This document shows, one piece after another, positions 45,966 to 57,188 of a DNA stretch of 64,000 bases. Under the pieces are notes generated by a model. It searched no databases. It worked only from the letters and a program-made list of their open reading frames with translations, and was not told the DNA's origin. Position numbers and translations under genes: made by a program. Origin of the DNA: Polytrichum commune (lineage: Eukaryota > Streptophyta > Polytrichopsida > Polytrichales > Polytrichaceae); assembly GCA_950295325.1 (NCBI GenBank), contig OX485804.1:34970001-35034000 (forward strand). The letters are read 5' to 3'. Every line of letters starts with the position of its first letter. The first letter of the stretch is position 1.

Positions 45966-46632
45966 GTGATTGTGCACAAGTGATGGGGCTCACATGCATT
46001 TCAAGGCTCATATGTGACTAATACTTTGGAACATGCAAGAAAACCTTGGGGAACGTTGTGAGCATTGAAAAGCCTTGTGAACATATTTCTTCGATACAAT
46101 ACGTTTTTTCATACTTAAGTATATTCATTTATCTGTACAAAAGGCCCCGGGCTAGACCACATCTTCATTCAGCTCGGCCCCGCCCCTCCCATGCCTCCTT
46201 CACTGCCCGGTCTTCCTATCCGCACCTGCGTGGGAACTCCTCATCGTTGCGGACTAATGTGACAATGCCTAGTCGTTGAAGTCATTAAGCGCCTGGTCGC
46301 GTAAGCTTAATGACTTGAGTGACCAGGTATTGTCAAATTGGTTCCCAATGAGGAGGAGGAGTTCCCATGCAGGTGCGGACAAGAGGACCAGGTAGTGAAG
46401 GAGGCATGGGAGGGGCGGGACCCAGGTGAATGAAGACGTGGTCTAGCCCGGGGCCTTTGGTACAGATAAATGAATATACTTAAGTATGAAAAAACGTATG
46501 TATCGAAGAAATATGTTCACAAGGCTTTTCAATGCTCACAACGTTCCCCAAGGTTTTCTTGCATGTTCCAAAATATTAGTTACATATGAGCCTTGAAATG
46601 CATGTGAGCCCCATCACTTGTGCACAATCATA
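45966..46632. repeat. 667-bp palindrome containing a long-inverted-repeat element
   Basis: The outer arms (about 45966-46140 and 46460-46632) are reverse complements with only a handful of differences, from GATTGTGCACAAGTGATGGG to TATTCATTTATCTGTAC. The centre (about 46141-46457) is a complete element of the 45716 family (AAGGCCCCGGGCTAGACCAC ... GTCTAGCCCGGGGCCTTT), whose own arms of about 150 bp are more diverged from each other than the outer arms. Confidence 0.88.
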
Positions 46633-46807
46633 ACCTCTATTATATAACAAACTGGACCTAAAAAAGTTTGTATTACGATTGTTGTAGTTGTAGTATGGGG
46701 GTAACCTAACACCCAAAAGTTTGGTTGATGGGAAATGTGTTGTATAGTTAAGGTGTGGTATACTCAAGTGTCATAATATGGAGGTTAGGTTGTAGTGGGA
46801 GTGGGAA

Positions 46808-47009
46808 TTATTGTCTACAAGCACAGCTCTCATTCATCCAACATAAAAGCCTTGAAATAATGTGCAACCTGGATGTTACTTTTTGTAGTTGATTTGACAC
46901 TGGAATTATCTTTAAAGACCCGAATTGATGTACTCAAGGTCAATTGAGATGAATCAACAACAAATCTAATGTATAAGATGTCAAGTTCTTTTATGTTGGA
47001 TAAATGAGA

Positions 47010-47047
<38 letters not shown>
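46808..47047. mobile_element. CATCCAACAT-family MITE plus CT microsatellite
   Basis: TATTGTCTACAAGCACAGCT and TCATTCATCCAACATAAAAG on the left; TTTATGTTGGATAAATGAGA on the right, passing directly into (CT)n at 47013-47047. Inner TTGACACTGGAATTATC and TTGAGATGAATC match the family. Confidence 0.75.
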
Positions 47048-47051
<4 letters not shown>

Positions 47052-48640
47052 ATGCTAGGTGAGGCTGGGAATAAGTCAGATGTATTTTGAACTATACCCC
47101 ACTTATTCCCTATAACCGACATACTCAACCTGATAAACTCGGGTGAAGCAGTGTCACTGATATTATTAGAATGAAACTACTAATATCAGTTGAATAATGT
47201 TATGCTCGGGACTCACGGAGATTCACTTGTTTTAAAAATGGGCCCATCTTTGAGGAGAGGTGGTCATATAAATTTTTGCGCACATTAGTTTTGAATGTAT
47301 ATTCCTCCACAAAAGGAAGGTTAGTACGTCAGTGCAGAGCTTCTAGGAGGTTGTGGACTTTATATAAGGTGGGATTTGCACCAAATGGGGCCCCATCCCT
47401 CCATTAAGGGCTCTAGTAACAAGGTACTTTGATATGTATAACATTTTGTGTCAATAAGCATCGGAGAAATTTGAGGGCTAGGGTTTTGGCTTGGGATTCA
47501 TAGTGTTTACGTAAACTCATTCACTGTGAATGGATCTCATCTAATTTAGGTTGGATACATCTAACAATTGTAAAGGTAGGTTCACGATGCAAACGTGTGT
47601 GGTAATGGATCGCCCTAATTGACAATTAAAGTCCAAAATCTTGAATAGACTTTACCGCACTTTACATTGATTTTTTTATTGATTATTAAAAATTGGCTTC
47701 CGTAATTCCTTAGACATTTGCAGGATTGTCAATAATTTATGGACGAAGACCATCATGTAGGTGTTGAATAATGTTATGGCATGTTTACACTGAGTGTATT
47801 AGGCCATTCCTCTTAAATGACCGTGATGCCTTGCTTTTTGGATGGGAGCATAGAGAAGTCCATTGACTAGAGCCCAAAGTCTTTTGGAGGTCACAAGCCC
47901 TTTGTGTAAACCCAAATGGGATCATACAAAAGACCTCACAATATTTTAATTACATATAAGAATGCATCATGGAGGAGAGATGGAGGAAGTTTGTAACTTT
48001 GTTTTGGTATTTTATATGTTAATTTAGCAAGCTTTGAGCATTCAAGCTCTATTCATAGGGTATAAATTAGAGAAATCAACTCTATTTATTGCACACTAGG
48101 AAATATATTGCACAATAAAATTGTACCATTCATTAAAAAAATACCACATAGTGCCAAAATTACTGCATAGTACTTACACATAAACAAACCTTCTACAATA
48201 GCTCCAACAATCACAATCTCAATTTAAATAGGTTGAGTATTTAAATAGGGTTAATTTTTTTTGTCATGGGTTGTCCCTTGGGCTTGCTGTTCATTCCACT
48301 TAGCCTACCTTCAAGAGCCCTCCCAAAAACAATTCCTATAATCCTGGCGAACATTATCCATATTTGGCATGTGGGATTCATGTAGATATGTCATTCACTA
48401 CATAATGGGTTGTAGTCCAAAAGCACCCTCATGTACACATGAAGCGCAAGCCCGTGATATTTCAAAAAATAACCGAGTCTAGATTTAACCTAAGCATTAC
48501 TACAATGGCTCATTGGTTGGGATTGTCAAAAAGCCAATGGTCAAAACATAGTCAACACTAACTACTTTAGACACACCTAGATAACAATCAAATAAGAAGG
48601 ACATATGAATCAACATCAAACCTACAAGGGATGAGTTTGT
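47048..48640. other. Gene-free stretch
   Basis: No gene recognised. TTGAATAATGTTATG near 47191 and 47762 matches the end of the CATAAC fold-backs, probably fragments. The rest is unassigned AT-rich sequence. Confidence 0.4.
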
Positions 48641-48743
48641 ACTATTGTTGGTCTATTATTGTTTTCTTGGGATATATATCATTCAGGTATCTATAACAAA
48701 GATTTGATTTCTTTTTGGATACCAATAGGGAATGAATATCTTT

Positions 48744-48853
48744 GATTACATGAGTTATTCTTCGGGGGTCAATCCATTTAAACCATATTGATAGAAGGGT
48801 GATTTTACCTAGGTATGAAGGTTCTTGCGTGTTCACATACCCGAATGCTATTT

Positions 48854-48897
<44 letters not shown>

Positions 48898-48945
48898 GGT
48901 TTAAATGGTATTGACCCCCAAAGAATAACTCACGTAAACAAATAT
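48744..48945. repeat. Inverted repeat around (CA)n(TA)n
   Basis: ACATGAGTTATTCTTCGGGG then GTCAATCCATTTAAACCATA pair with TATGGTTTAAATGGTATTGA and CCCCCAAAGAATAACTCACG. The loop contains a (CA)n(TA)n microsatellite at 48852-48898. Part of one arm (CATACCCGAATG, ACCTAGGTATGAAG) recurs at 42310-42480, so it is a repeat family. Confidence 0.78.
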
Positions 48946-49569
48946 ACTCTCACATTGAGATACCCACCACATGTCCACATTTGACTCGTATTACAAATTT
49001 GGTACATGCAAATCTTTTGGTAAAAGATTACCAAAGATTACCCCCCATTGGGGGTGTTGGGAAACAAGATCTCTTAGTGAGTAGTGACGGTCCACGGTCT
49101 CCATAACGGTGAAGGAAGGAAGTAGGTTAATCTATGAATAATGATGGGAATGAGAGAAGCTCTCATCACTACACTCTTTCTTCTATCTAGTGTGGGCTCC
49201 TAAACAATGTGCCATCATATTACAATAGCTCATTGTTTGGCCATCCCTACTTGCAAAGGGTCACCACTAGTCTCAAAGCGAACAATATCGTTAAAGTCTT
49301 AAAATGACTTGTCAGGCCTCGAGGATGCCACAACTTGAAAGGAATTATACATTCTAGATTTTTATGGCAAGTGAATGTGTGCTTGCGGGCTCCAACCCAC
49401 ATTCAATTATGAAACACAATGTCTTGCACACTACACAATTTCTTCTATTTTGCATAATAATGTCACATTTTGCTATAGTGTACACCACATTAATTCAAGA
49501 CAACTAAATCAACGCAGAAGCTTTGAAAAAAACGAAGACCACACTGGATAGGAGAAAGAGTGTACATAG

Positions 49570-49940
49570 GGTAGACGTGCGTAACTTGGTTACTCATCTT
49601 AACCAAACACATGTATTTGAGTTGCATGCGGTTTGGTATCACTCCAAGAACGGACACCAGAAAGACACGTGTCAAAAAGAAATTGGACTACGCACTTTGA
49701 ACATGATAACCATTCTAATCTCAATAGTCAACTTAATTAGGGCGGGGACATATAAGACCATTTTACGAGGACGACAACCGTCACACTAAAAATGAATAGA
49801 ATAATCATACAAACTCCGAATATTGTAAGGAAAGGAGATACAACCTCAATTTGGATTTGCTACCCATCTTGTAGTAATTGTGTGTTTCCATATCCTAGAA
49901 GAAGTGGGATAATTGGAGAAGGTAACCATTTAAGGCCCAT
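49570..49940. mobile_element. AGGTAxxTGGG-family element (approximate)
   Basis: The right end CATTTAAGGCCCATATACCT and inner CACTCCAAGAACGGACACC and GACACGTGTCAAAAAGAAAT blocks match the copies at 44 and 52 kb (reverse orientation relative to 32699). The left end is approximate. Confidence 0.6.
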
Positions 49941-50005
49941 ATACCTTTACCTTTACCTCGCCTTACTTCTTAATGATGTATGCTGCGGCAGGAGATTGTG
50001 GTAAT

Positions 50006-50300
50006 TTAAAGAAGAAGAAGAAGAAGAAGAAGAAGAAGGAGACCCCTCCGGGTTCCACTTCCAAGGAGGTCATGCATTGGGTACTTAATAATAATGTGGC
50101 CCAAAATGATGGGAGTGTGTGGGCCACCTAACTTTGAGAAGATTGCCAAAGGCCACCACCCGTGCACAAACCACTCATGGTCCGACACCATGGACCAAGA
50201 AGTCGGACCATGGAAGACGGCCTTTTTCCATGGTCCGACTTGATGGTCCAACTTCCATGGTCTCATTTCTGAAAGAAAAAAAAGAAAAAAAGAAACCAAT
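50006..50300. repeat. (AAG)n and palindromic ATGGTCCGAC motifs
   Basis: An (AAG)n tract lies at about 50011-50038. In 50170-50270 ATGGTCCGAC, CACCATGGACC, GTCGGACCATGG and TCCATGGTCCGACTTGATGG alternate in both orientations, so the segment can fold on itself. The translated open frames here are low-complexity and not coding. Confidence 0.6.
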
Positions 50301-50313
50301 TTACAAAGCCTTT

Positions 50314-50788
50314 GGGCCCCTCACTGGGTGTAAATCGAATGTGGACCAAGAAGAATGACCATGCACCAAAAAGTGAATGTGCTGGTTTTATTTTATAATA
50401 AATGTCCAAAAAGGGGAGTTTTGAAAAGGGAAAAAATCAAAAATCAAAAATTCAAGTTTGACCATTCTCTTGTCTTCTCTTGTCTTCGTCTTCTCTTCCC
50501 AAATGTTTTTTCATTAAAGTTTTATTATATTAGTGTTTCTTTGCCATGGGCCCTTGCCTTTTTCTACAAGAGCACCTTTTTTGCCCCTCCCACTGCAAAA
50601 CCCGTTGGACCATGTCAGTGGATAATGTAGGCCTTAAACTATGTCTTTTGGGGACCTCGAACTCCATGGTCACGCTGACATTTTTTCCCTTGGTGTGAAC
50701 TGAAGTGGTCCCGGGACGAGTTTAACTACCAATGACATATTTTACAGGGCCTTTGAACGACTTCATGGTCCATGGTGTAAATAGCCCC
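50314..50788. mobile_element. Probable PIF/Harbinger-like MITE (diverged)
   Basis: Left GGGCCCCTCACTGGGTGTAA and right CCATGGTGTAAATAGCCCC are imperfect inverted repeats resembling the GGGCC...TTCACAC group. The flanks do not give a clean 3-bp duplication. Confidence 0.5.
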
Positions 50789-50799
50789 TCAGATATGGA

Positions 50800-51297
50800 G
50801 AGAGAGAGGGAGAGAGAGAATTATTGTATACGAGTGTATCTTTCATTCATCCAACATACAAACTTGACTCCCTCTAGGTTTGTGGCCGATTCCATTTCAA
50901 AAAACTTGGACTAAGGTAAATGGGTCTTGAGTGAATCATTTTCTAATCAAACACTTATATTTGATTGGTACATGGTTCCGTGAGGATCAAAGGGAAAAGG
51001 TCATTGAAGGCACATGTTTAAAAGAGATTGGACTACGCTTTCAGATATTAATAACTACTCTACACTCAATAGTGAACACAATTGGGAGGACCTATGTATC
51101 CACTTAAGAAACCTCACACACACGCACTTCTAAAACCATAACTACATCAAGAGAGGTCCAATTTTCTCGAATGTTTCATTGTAGTTTGTTCTAATGTAAC
51201 ACGAGTTTTGTTGTGTAAATCCAATCGGTAGAAGTTGGAGAACATGAAATTAAAAATTTAAAAAAAAAAAAACCAAATAACACCCACATACCTTCGT
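50800..51297. mobile_element. CATCCAACAT-family left end, then AGGTAxxTGGG element
   Basis: 50800-50870: a GAGAGAGGGAGAGAGAG tract followed by TATTGTATACGAGTGTATCT and TTCATTCATCCAACATAC, a left half only. 50917-51297: AAGGTAAATGGGTCTTGAGT to CACCCACATACCTT, an essentially full AGGTAxxTGGG element in reverse orientation to 37917, with TAACACGAGTTTTGTTGTGT inside. Confidence 0.7.
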
Positions 51298-51445
51298 CTC
51301 GTTAAAATTCTAGAGAAACAAATCCAAATAAACCCAATACGATAAACATAACACAACATCATATTACGCATTTATATGCTTAAAAAAACTGCAAATGCCA
51401 CCACCTGTCGTAAATAGCAATTTGACATGCATGCATGAACCGAAT

Positions 51446-51684
51446 CAATGTCCGGGGAGAACCGGCGGTTAGCTACAAATGAGCCGGTTGAGGTTGAGAA
51501 ATAACCGGTTGAAGTTGGAGACTTCCGGAGAATTACCGATCATTCTAGAAGAATCTATAGAAGAATATACCTCAAATGAATGAAGCAAAACCGGAAGAGG
51601 ATGCCAACATGTAACCGGTTGGATTTAAAATCACTAGGATCTTGACCGACTATATATATATGCCCAAAAACTTCCCGGGCACTA
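51446..51684. mobile_element. hAT-like MITE with perfect 8-bp TSD (239 bp)
   Basis: Termini are CAATGTCCGGGGAGA and its inverted counterpart CTTCCCGGGCACTA. AACCGAAT is directly repeated at 51438-51445 and 51685-51692, an exact 8-bp target duplication diagnostic of hAT-type insertion. Near one end GCCGGTTG and ATAACCGGTTGAAG form clustered ACCGGTT motifs, a likely transposase-binding site. Reverse orientation to 36436. Confidence 0.92.
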
Positions 51685-52099
51685 AACCGAATTGACAATT
51701 TCCCGGTGAAGTCAAAGTACACACAAGGGGGTTTTATGGTAATTAATTCGGTATTGTTTGGTGGGTCACTTGTCAAATTTTGTGGGTTGTAGTTTTGCCA
51801 TAATAGACAAATCGTTGACTGTGTCTTCAAATCTTTCAAGTACATTTGAGCCTACTACCGGCCGCGTCCTCTTTTAGTCACACATGACGTCAACATGGGT
51901 CATGGAAGATTAGGTACATTCATACCTTGTTGTTAGCAAATAGCTCGAGTTTTTCTTTAATAAAAATTGATTGAAATTTAGGTCGAACAATCGACACCAT
52001 ATCAATAGGATTTAGTGTGAATGTGGACAAAATACTTGTCTAAGATTTATAGTACATTTGAGAGTATTTTTTGTGCATAGAAGGAGAACCAACGTTAGA

Positions 52100-52205
52100 C
52101 AATTTGACGTGAATTTGAGTTTGTTGGTCTTATCCCGCTCAAGAATCCCCTTGGTGCAGGGTGGGGTTTATTGTTTACCTTGCGGTGGGTGGGCTCTTGT
52201 TTGTC
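52100..52205 (-). mobile_element. SINE 3' fragment
   Basis: GACGTGAATTTGAGT, CTCAAGAATCC, GGTGCAG and TTGCGGTGGGTGGGCTCTTG match 61735-61850 closely in the same order. The A/B-box part is absent, so only the 3' portion (minus-strand sense) is present. Confidence 0.65.
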
Positions 52206-52329
52206 ACATTGCAAAACAAGTTTTTATTTTTTGGGAAGAAACTAGAAGAATATGAAGAAAACCATGAATATACTTACTTTGAGAAGTGATATGGTCAAAC
52301 AATTTCTCTAGATATGTATGTCTCATGAA

Positions 52330-52880
52330 TATCACATTGTGCATGCAACTGACACGTGCTACGACATGAGATGCAGTCGGTTTCTAGGATTTAGTTGCAT
52401 TCATTTCTATCATAAGGTACGTCAATAGAAGAGCACATATAAAATTTCATCGTGTCCGGATTTCATGCATGTGTATGGATTTCCTTAAATGTATTTATGT
52501 TAGACTCACCTTATATGTTAAGGAAGAGATGTGTAATAAGGTTGCTCTATCTTAATCACACACCTTTTTTTTTTAGTGGTATCGTGATTGGGTATGGCTC
52601 CAAGAACGGATATCAAAAAGATATTGTGTTTGAAAAAGATTGGACTACGTTCCCGTGAAATGATGATCAACCCAGGTTCAAACGTCAACTTAATTGGGGA
52701 GACACGCACGACTGTTTCATGAGCACAAAAATCTTCACTTTGATAATGAATAAGATACTCATATGAGCTCCAAAAATTATGAGGAAAGTTGGGTATGGCC
52801 TCGGTTTGAATTTGCTAACCATCTCATACAAGTTGGGTGTTTCATATGTAGGAGGAGGTAACTATTTAAAAACCATGTAA
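52330..52880. mobile_element. AGGTAxxTGGG-family copy (diverged, approximate)
   Basis: GCTCCAAGAACGGATATC, ATATGAGCTCCAAAAATTAT and TTGAATTTGCTAACCATCTC match the 44-kb copy. The right end is degraded (GTAACTATTTAAAAACCATG). Confidence 0.55.
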
Positions 52881-53153
52881 CTTATTTTTGCACTATGAAT
52901 AACACAAATTTTGGTCATAAAAATAATGCCAAGGAGCGGAATTTGAGCTCACTAGTTTAAACGAAGCAATATCAATCATTTGAAACCTTTTTTGGGGGTT
53001 AGAATATTGGACACCATATTGGACTTGCCTTGTGTTTTAAGGTGGAGGGCCTACATCTGATACTTCCCTTATGCAAACATCTCATTTGAATTACTTGTAA
53101 TGTTTTGGAGATAATACGAGATTATAAATAATGCATCTAATAAGCCAAGTACA

Positions 53154-53647
53154 AGGGCCACTTTACATGTAGACCAAGAGCCGTGACCATGAAAATCTAA
53201 AGGCCCTCCATCAAAATCACCTATAGGTCATATTGTGGGAAATAGAATTCCAATTTTACAAACGATGGGTCCTCAAACCTAATGTAAAGTGGACCATGTC
53301 AAGGGACTGCAACACATGTTCGCACTAGGCTCCCCGCCATGGTAATAAAGTAGTTCTAGAAACGGATGGCAATATAACTGATTCTCACAGTCCCTTGTTT
53401 TCATGCATTGGATTCACCTCTTCTTGATGGATCTAATGAAATGTCCAGTAGACCACAAAACATTTCCACTTGCTACCATGTAGGATGTCATATAGGAATT
53501 TCATCCATTCAAATTTCTTTGATCATGGGAGCCTTCAAACTCTAGTGGAAAGTGACGAACTTGGACCGTCTTTGGCTTCTTGACCAATCGCATAAATTTG
53601 TATACCTTGGGTCAAGGGCCCTCAAGCTCTAGAGTAAAAAATGGCCC
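53154..53647. mobile_element. PIF/Harbinger-like MITE (494 bp)
   Basis: Left GGGCCACTTTACATGTAGAC and right AGAGTAAAAAATGGCCC resemble the 3465 family. Inner AAGAGCCGTGACCATG and GAACTTGGACCGTCTTTGG also echo it. TTA follows the right end; the left flank CAA is mutated. Confidence 0.65.
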
Positions 53648-53932
53648 TTACAAAGTACACAATTCATCACATATCACTCCCAAGCATATGTGATGGTCGT
53701 TCAATGGGAATTCAATGGATACTTCTAGTAGAAGTTGTCCATCGTAAGCCTTCCTTGATCTCTACAAATAAATATATAAGTAAAAAAAAAAACACCAAAT
53801 CAAATTCCAAAGACCGATAAATTAGCACATGATTAGCAACTTAGTAGTGCTAGTAGATGGGCAAAATAATTGTTGACTAAAACTCATGGTGACAATGAAA
53901 TTGCTTACAGGGAAACAAAACACTTACAACTA

Positions 53933-54446
53933 CACCATTTATGGTATTTAGCATCACGTACGTTATTTGCGAAGGGCCTAAACTAGATGCCTAGAGACCT
54001 CAAAGTGTCACGTTCGTTAATTGCCAATATGATACTATTTGCCAACACAAGTAATTTCCTTAAGTGGAAAATTTAACTACATTGTGACATTTAGCGTAGC
54101 ACAATGGCGATACTTGAGATGAGAGTTTTGCGTCTTAGTATGCAAGGGGAAGACATTACTGAGCATACTGATGGCAAGTGTCATGTGTTTATACTTCAAT
54201 ATGCAAGAGAAAGATACTCTTGAGCATACTAATGTCAAGTGTCATTTGTGTATAATTTAGTCAACTTGTAGACCATTGTGTAACATAGGCATACACCTCA
54301 TAACACTATTGAACATGCTCACACCAAGATGTATCATGAGTGACACTGGCGATGAAGTTGTTGATCATTAGTGTAACCTAGCATATGCCTCAAAATAAGG
54401 GTCAATGGCATTATTACGCATGTGACACTAAATATCATAAACAATC
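53933..54446. mobile_element. TA|CAC element, subfamily 3 (about 514 bp)
   Basis: Left CACCATTTATGGTATTTAG follows CTA. The right end is degraded (CATAAACAATCTAG). GGGCCTAAACTAGATGCC, AATTGCCAATATGATACTAT and GTGACACTAAATATC are shared with 11745-12217. A TATGCAAG(A/G)GGAAGA segment is duplicated inside (about 54140 and 54200). Confidence 0.75.
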
Positions 54447-55609
54447 TAGCACTACATGAATTACAGTTTCTTACCTCTTGTTCTTTGCCATTGGATGGTT
54501 TTATTATCTAATACATGGGTAGATTTCCAATCCATATTCATAGATTGCAAACTCATCTAGAGGAAGAGAACCGGAGGGCAAGGAAGCGCAATTCATGTAG
54601 TGTAAGTAGCTCATCGTAGTACATGTTGGACTAAATTCACATCTCTTTGAATATAAACGTAGCTTGAATAGGGAACATGAATCCACTTGGATACCGTGAG
54701 TGAACAATGAGTGCCAACAACACATGATCCTTGTCATGAAAATTCTTGCTACAATATTCAGGTAGAGGAAGTAAAAACCGCAAACTCAAATACAAAGATA
54801 ATTGCAATAAATGTCAATTTATGGGTCCACGTGTTTTTTTTGGGTCATTAATAGATACGTAGTGTGAAAATCTAAAAGATAACTACTTGAGCTCATGCAA
54901 AAACACTAAGCTTTTGCACTATTGAACTTAACATAGAATTCCTATACGATTATTAACTTGGTTAAGATTAGTATTCGACTAGTATCACTTAGATGATGGT
55001 CTCATTCCAAAGAAAGAGATTGTAATTGAAAATATGTAAATATATAGATGTTTTTCAAAAACTCCACAATACACATCATGAGTGTTCCCTGCAAACGGGC
55101 AATTCTGAAATTAAAGGAGAAATATTCTAGCCCAATGCATGGTCCCATGGATTGCAACCAAGGAGTTGAATATTGTAGAGTATTTGCAGCTTTAATTATC
55201 ATCAAATTAAAATATCCTGAAGAAGTCCTTCATGCTTAAAGCGTTAACTCTTGGAGGCCAAGAAGGATTTTCTTGTCTGGGCAACCACTTCTCGGCACCT
55301 AGATTAGTGTACACATTTACATCACAATCTTCTGAATCGGGACACATGGACAACTTTTTTTTTGGAAGAACTCTAAATTTACAAACATACCCTCCATATA
55401 GTCAAATCCACCACTAGATATTTATTTCATTTTATTACAAAAAGTTGTTGAATGAGGATGAATTTTGTTAAGATGATATTGGGCCCATACATGTTAAGGT
55501 CAAGGTTTTCTAGACATCTACTACACAAGAACCTCTAAGGGGTCACAATGGTTGTGTGACATTCAATTATTCTTCCCAAGACATCACATATATATATACA
55601 CACACACAA
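54447..55609. other. Gene-free stretch
   Basis: No gene recognised. Short frames such as 54504-54737 (minus) and 55048-55239 (+) show no domain. No repeat family assigned. Confidence 0.4.
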
Positions 55610-55975
55610 TGTAAGGTATATGGGCATTATGTAGTTGCTCTTCTTAATTAGACACCTAGCTTTGAGTGATACATGGCAAGACTTGCGATTAAGAAAGCAC
55701 ACCAAAAAGACACGTGTTATGATAAAAGTAGACTATGTGCTCAAAATATAAACACCATTGTAGGGTCATTCATTAACACAACATGTTGTTTAATCACTTA
55801 AACAGAAAAAAAACCTTTGCTTTGACATCTCATAATCTTTAGAATGACAATATGCCCAATTCACAATTGTTGAGTGGATGAGGCTATTCCCAATTCGATT
55901 CGACAATCAAAATTGGCTATGGAGTTGGAAACGCTCTCAATTTGACCACATAAGGTAAGTACACAAACCCTAACA
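55610..55975. mobile_element. AGGTAxxTGGG-family element (about 366 bp)
   Basis: TAAGGTATATGGGCATTATG on the left, then TTAGACACCTAGCTTTGAGT, AAAAGACACGTGTTATGATA, GACATCTCATAATCTTT and CTATTCCCAATTCGATTC; the right end near CCACATAAGGTA is approximate. Confidence 0.65.
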
Positions 55976-56320
55976 CCAACATATATATATATCCGTTGAG
56001 CACAATTTCTATTATACACACACACATATATTATACTGCTTAAGCTCACGACAAATTGCGAGCTAATTGTAGAGGCATGAGAATGCAAAAAACTAAACAT
56101 AGAAATTAATTAATTTTTAAATAAAAATGAGAGCTGACCTGCCCATCACGAAGTACGTGAGAACATATCCAAGAGATTCCAAACCATCTCTCCTGCTTTG
56201 CTCTGCTTTAAGGCACACAATACACAACACTTTACGTTATTCTTTTAGAGGGTCAATAAGATAATTCTAAATCACGGGCATGGAGGAGTACTTCTCACCA
56301 AAAAAAAAAGAAAAAAAGTA

Positions 56321-56801
56321 CAATGCCATGAACGGTATTTAGTGTCACATGTGTAATAGTGTCACTTACCCTATTTTGAGGCGTATGTTATGTTACACTG
56401 TTGACCAACACTTCACCATTAATGTCACCTCATCACACTCGGCGTTCAAGCGCGCTTTTCTAATGTCTTGGCATGAGTATGTTCAACTGTGTAATGATGT
56501 GTATGCCCATGTTACACAATGGTCTAAAAATTGACTGAAAGGATATACAAATGACACTTGCCATTAGTATGCCGCATGATATCTTTCACTTGCATACTAG
56601 AACACAAAACTATCATCTCAAGTATCCCAACATGCTACACTACATGTCATAGTGTATATATAAATTTCACTTCAAAAACTTACTTATTTTGATGAATAGT
56701 ATCATGTTCACGATTAGATGACGTGACACTTTGAGACCTCTAGGCATCTAGTTTACGCTCTTTCCAAACAATGTACGTGACATTAAACACCATAAACAAT
56801 G
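56321..56801. mobile_element. TA|CAC element, subfamily 3, inverted (481 bp)
   Basis: Left CAATGCCATGAACGGTATTT follows TA. Right CACCATAAACAATG precedes TAG. The interior is the reverse of 11745-12217 (GTGTCACTTACCCTATTTTG, GCATACTAGAACACAAAACT). Confidence 0.78.
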
Positions 56802-56806
56802 TAGTA

Positions 56807-57032
56807 CACCATTCATGATATCTAGTTGCCACATACTATTCGGAGTTGTAACGTATTGCTATAACATTTTATTGTTAATGTAAAATTTTACCAAGTTAAC
56901 GATGTTGATGTTACATAATGTTGAGACAACCAATTTGACCTTTGTTGGTTAAGAAAATAAAGTCCGTAATAACAATTTATACCAACACCGTAACTCCAAA
57001 TAGTAAGTGGCACTAAAGTACCATAGACGATG
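56807..57032. mobile_element. TA|CAC element abutting its neighbour (226 bp)
   Basis: Ends are CACCATTCATGATATCTAG and AAGTACCATAGACGATG, preceded by TA and followed by the mutated CA. The terminal part resembles subfamily 3 and the interior subfamily 1 (ACTATTCGGAGTTGTAACG, TTTTACCAAGTTAACGATG), so it looks hybrid. Only 5 bp (TAGTA) separate it from the preceding element. Confidence 0.7.
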
Positions 57033-57188
57033 CAATCCACAATGGAGTTAATTATTAAAAAATAATAATAGAAAAGTCCACATACTGTTACCAAGATGGT
57101 TGTTGATACTTGCATATCTGGCACAACCTGTCAACTTTTTCTTCTCCCTAAGACACCAAACATTGGATTCAATGAGGGAGCAAGTTAA

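Noticed and set aside
50006-50299. Minus-strand frame with a poly-Leu end
   Set aside because: The Leu run is the (AAG)n microsatellite read in reverse, and the rest is palindromic repeat sequence.
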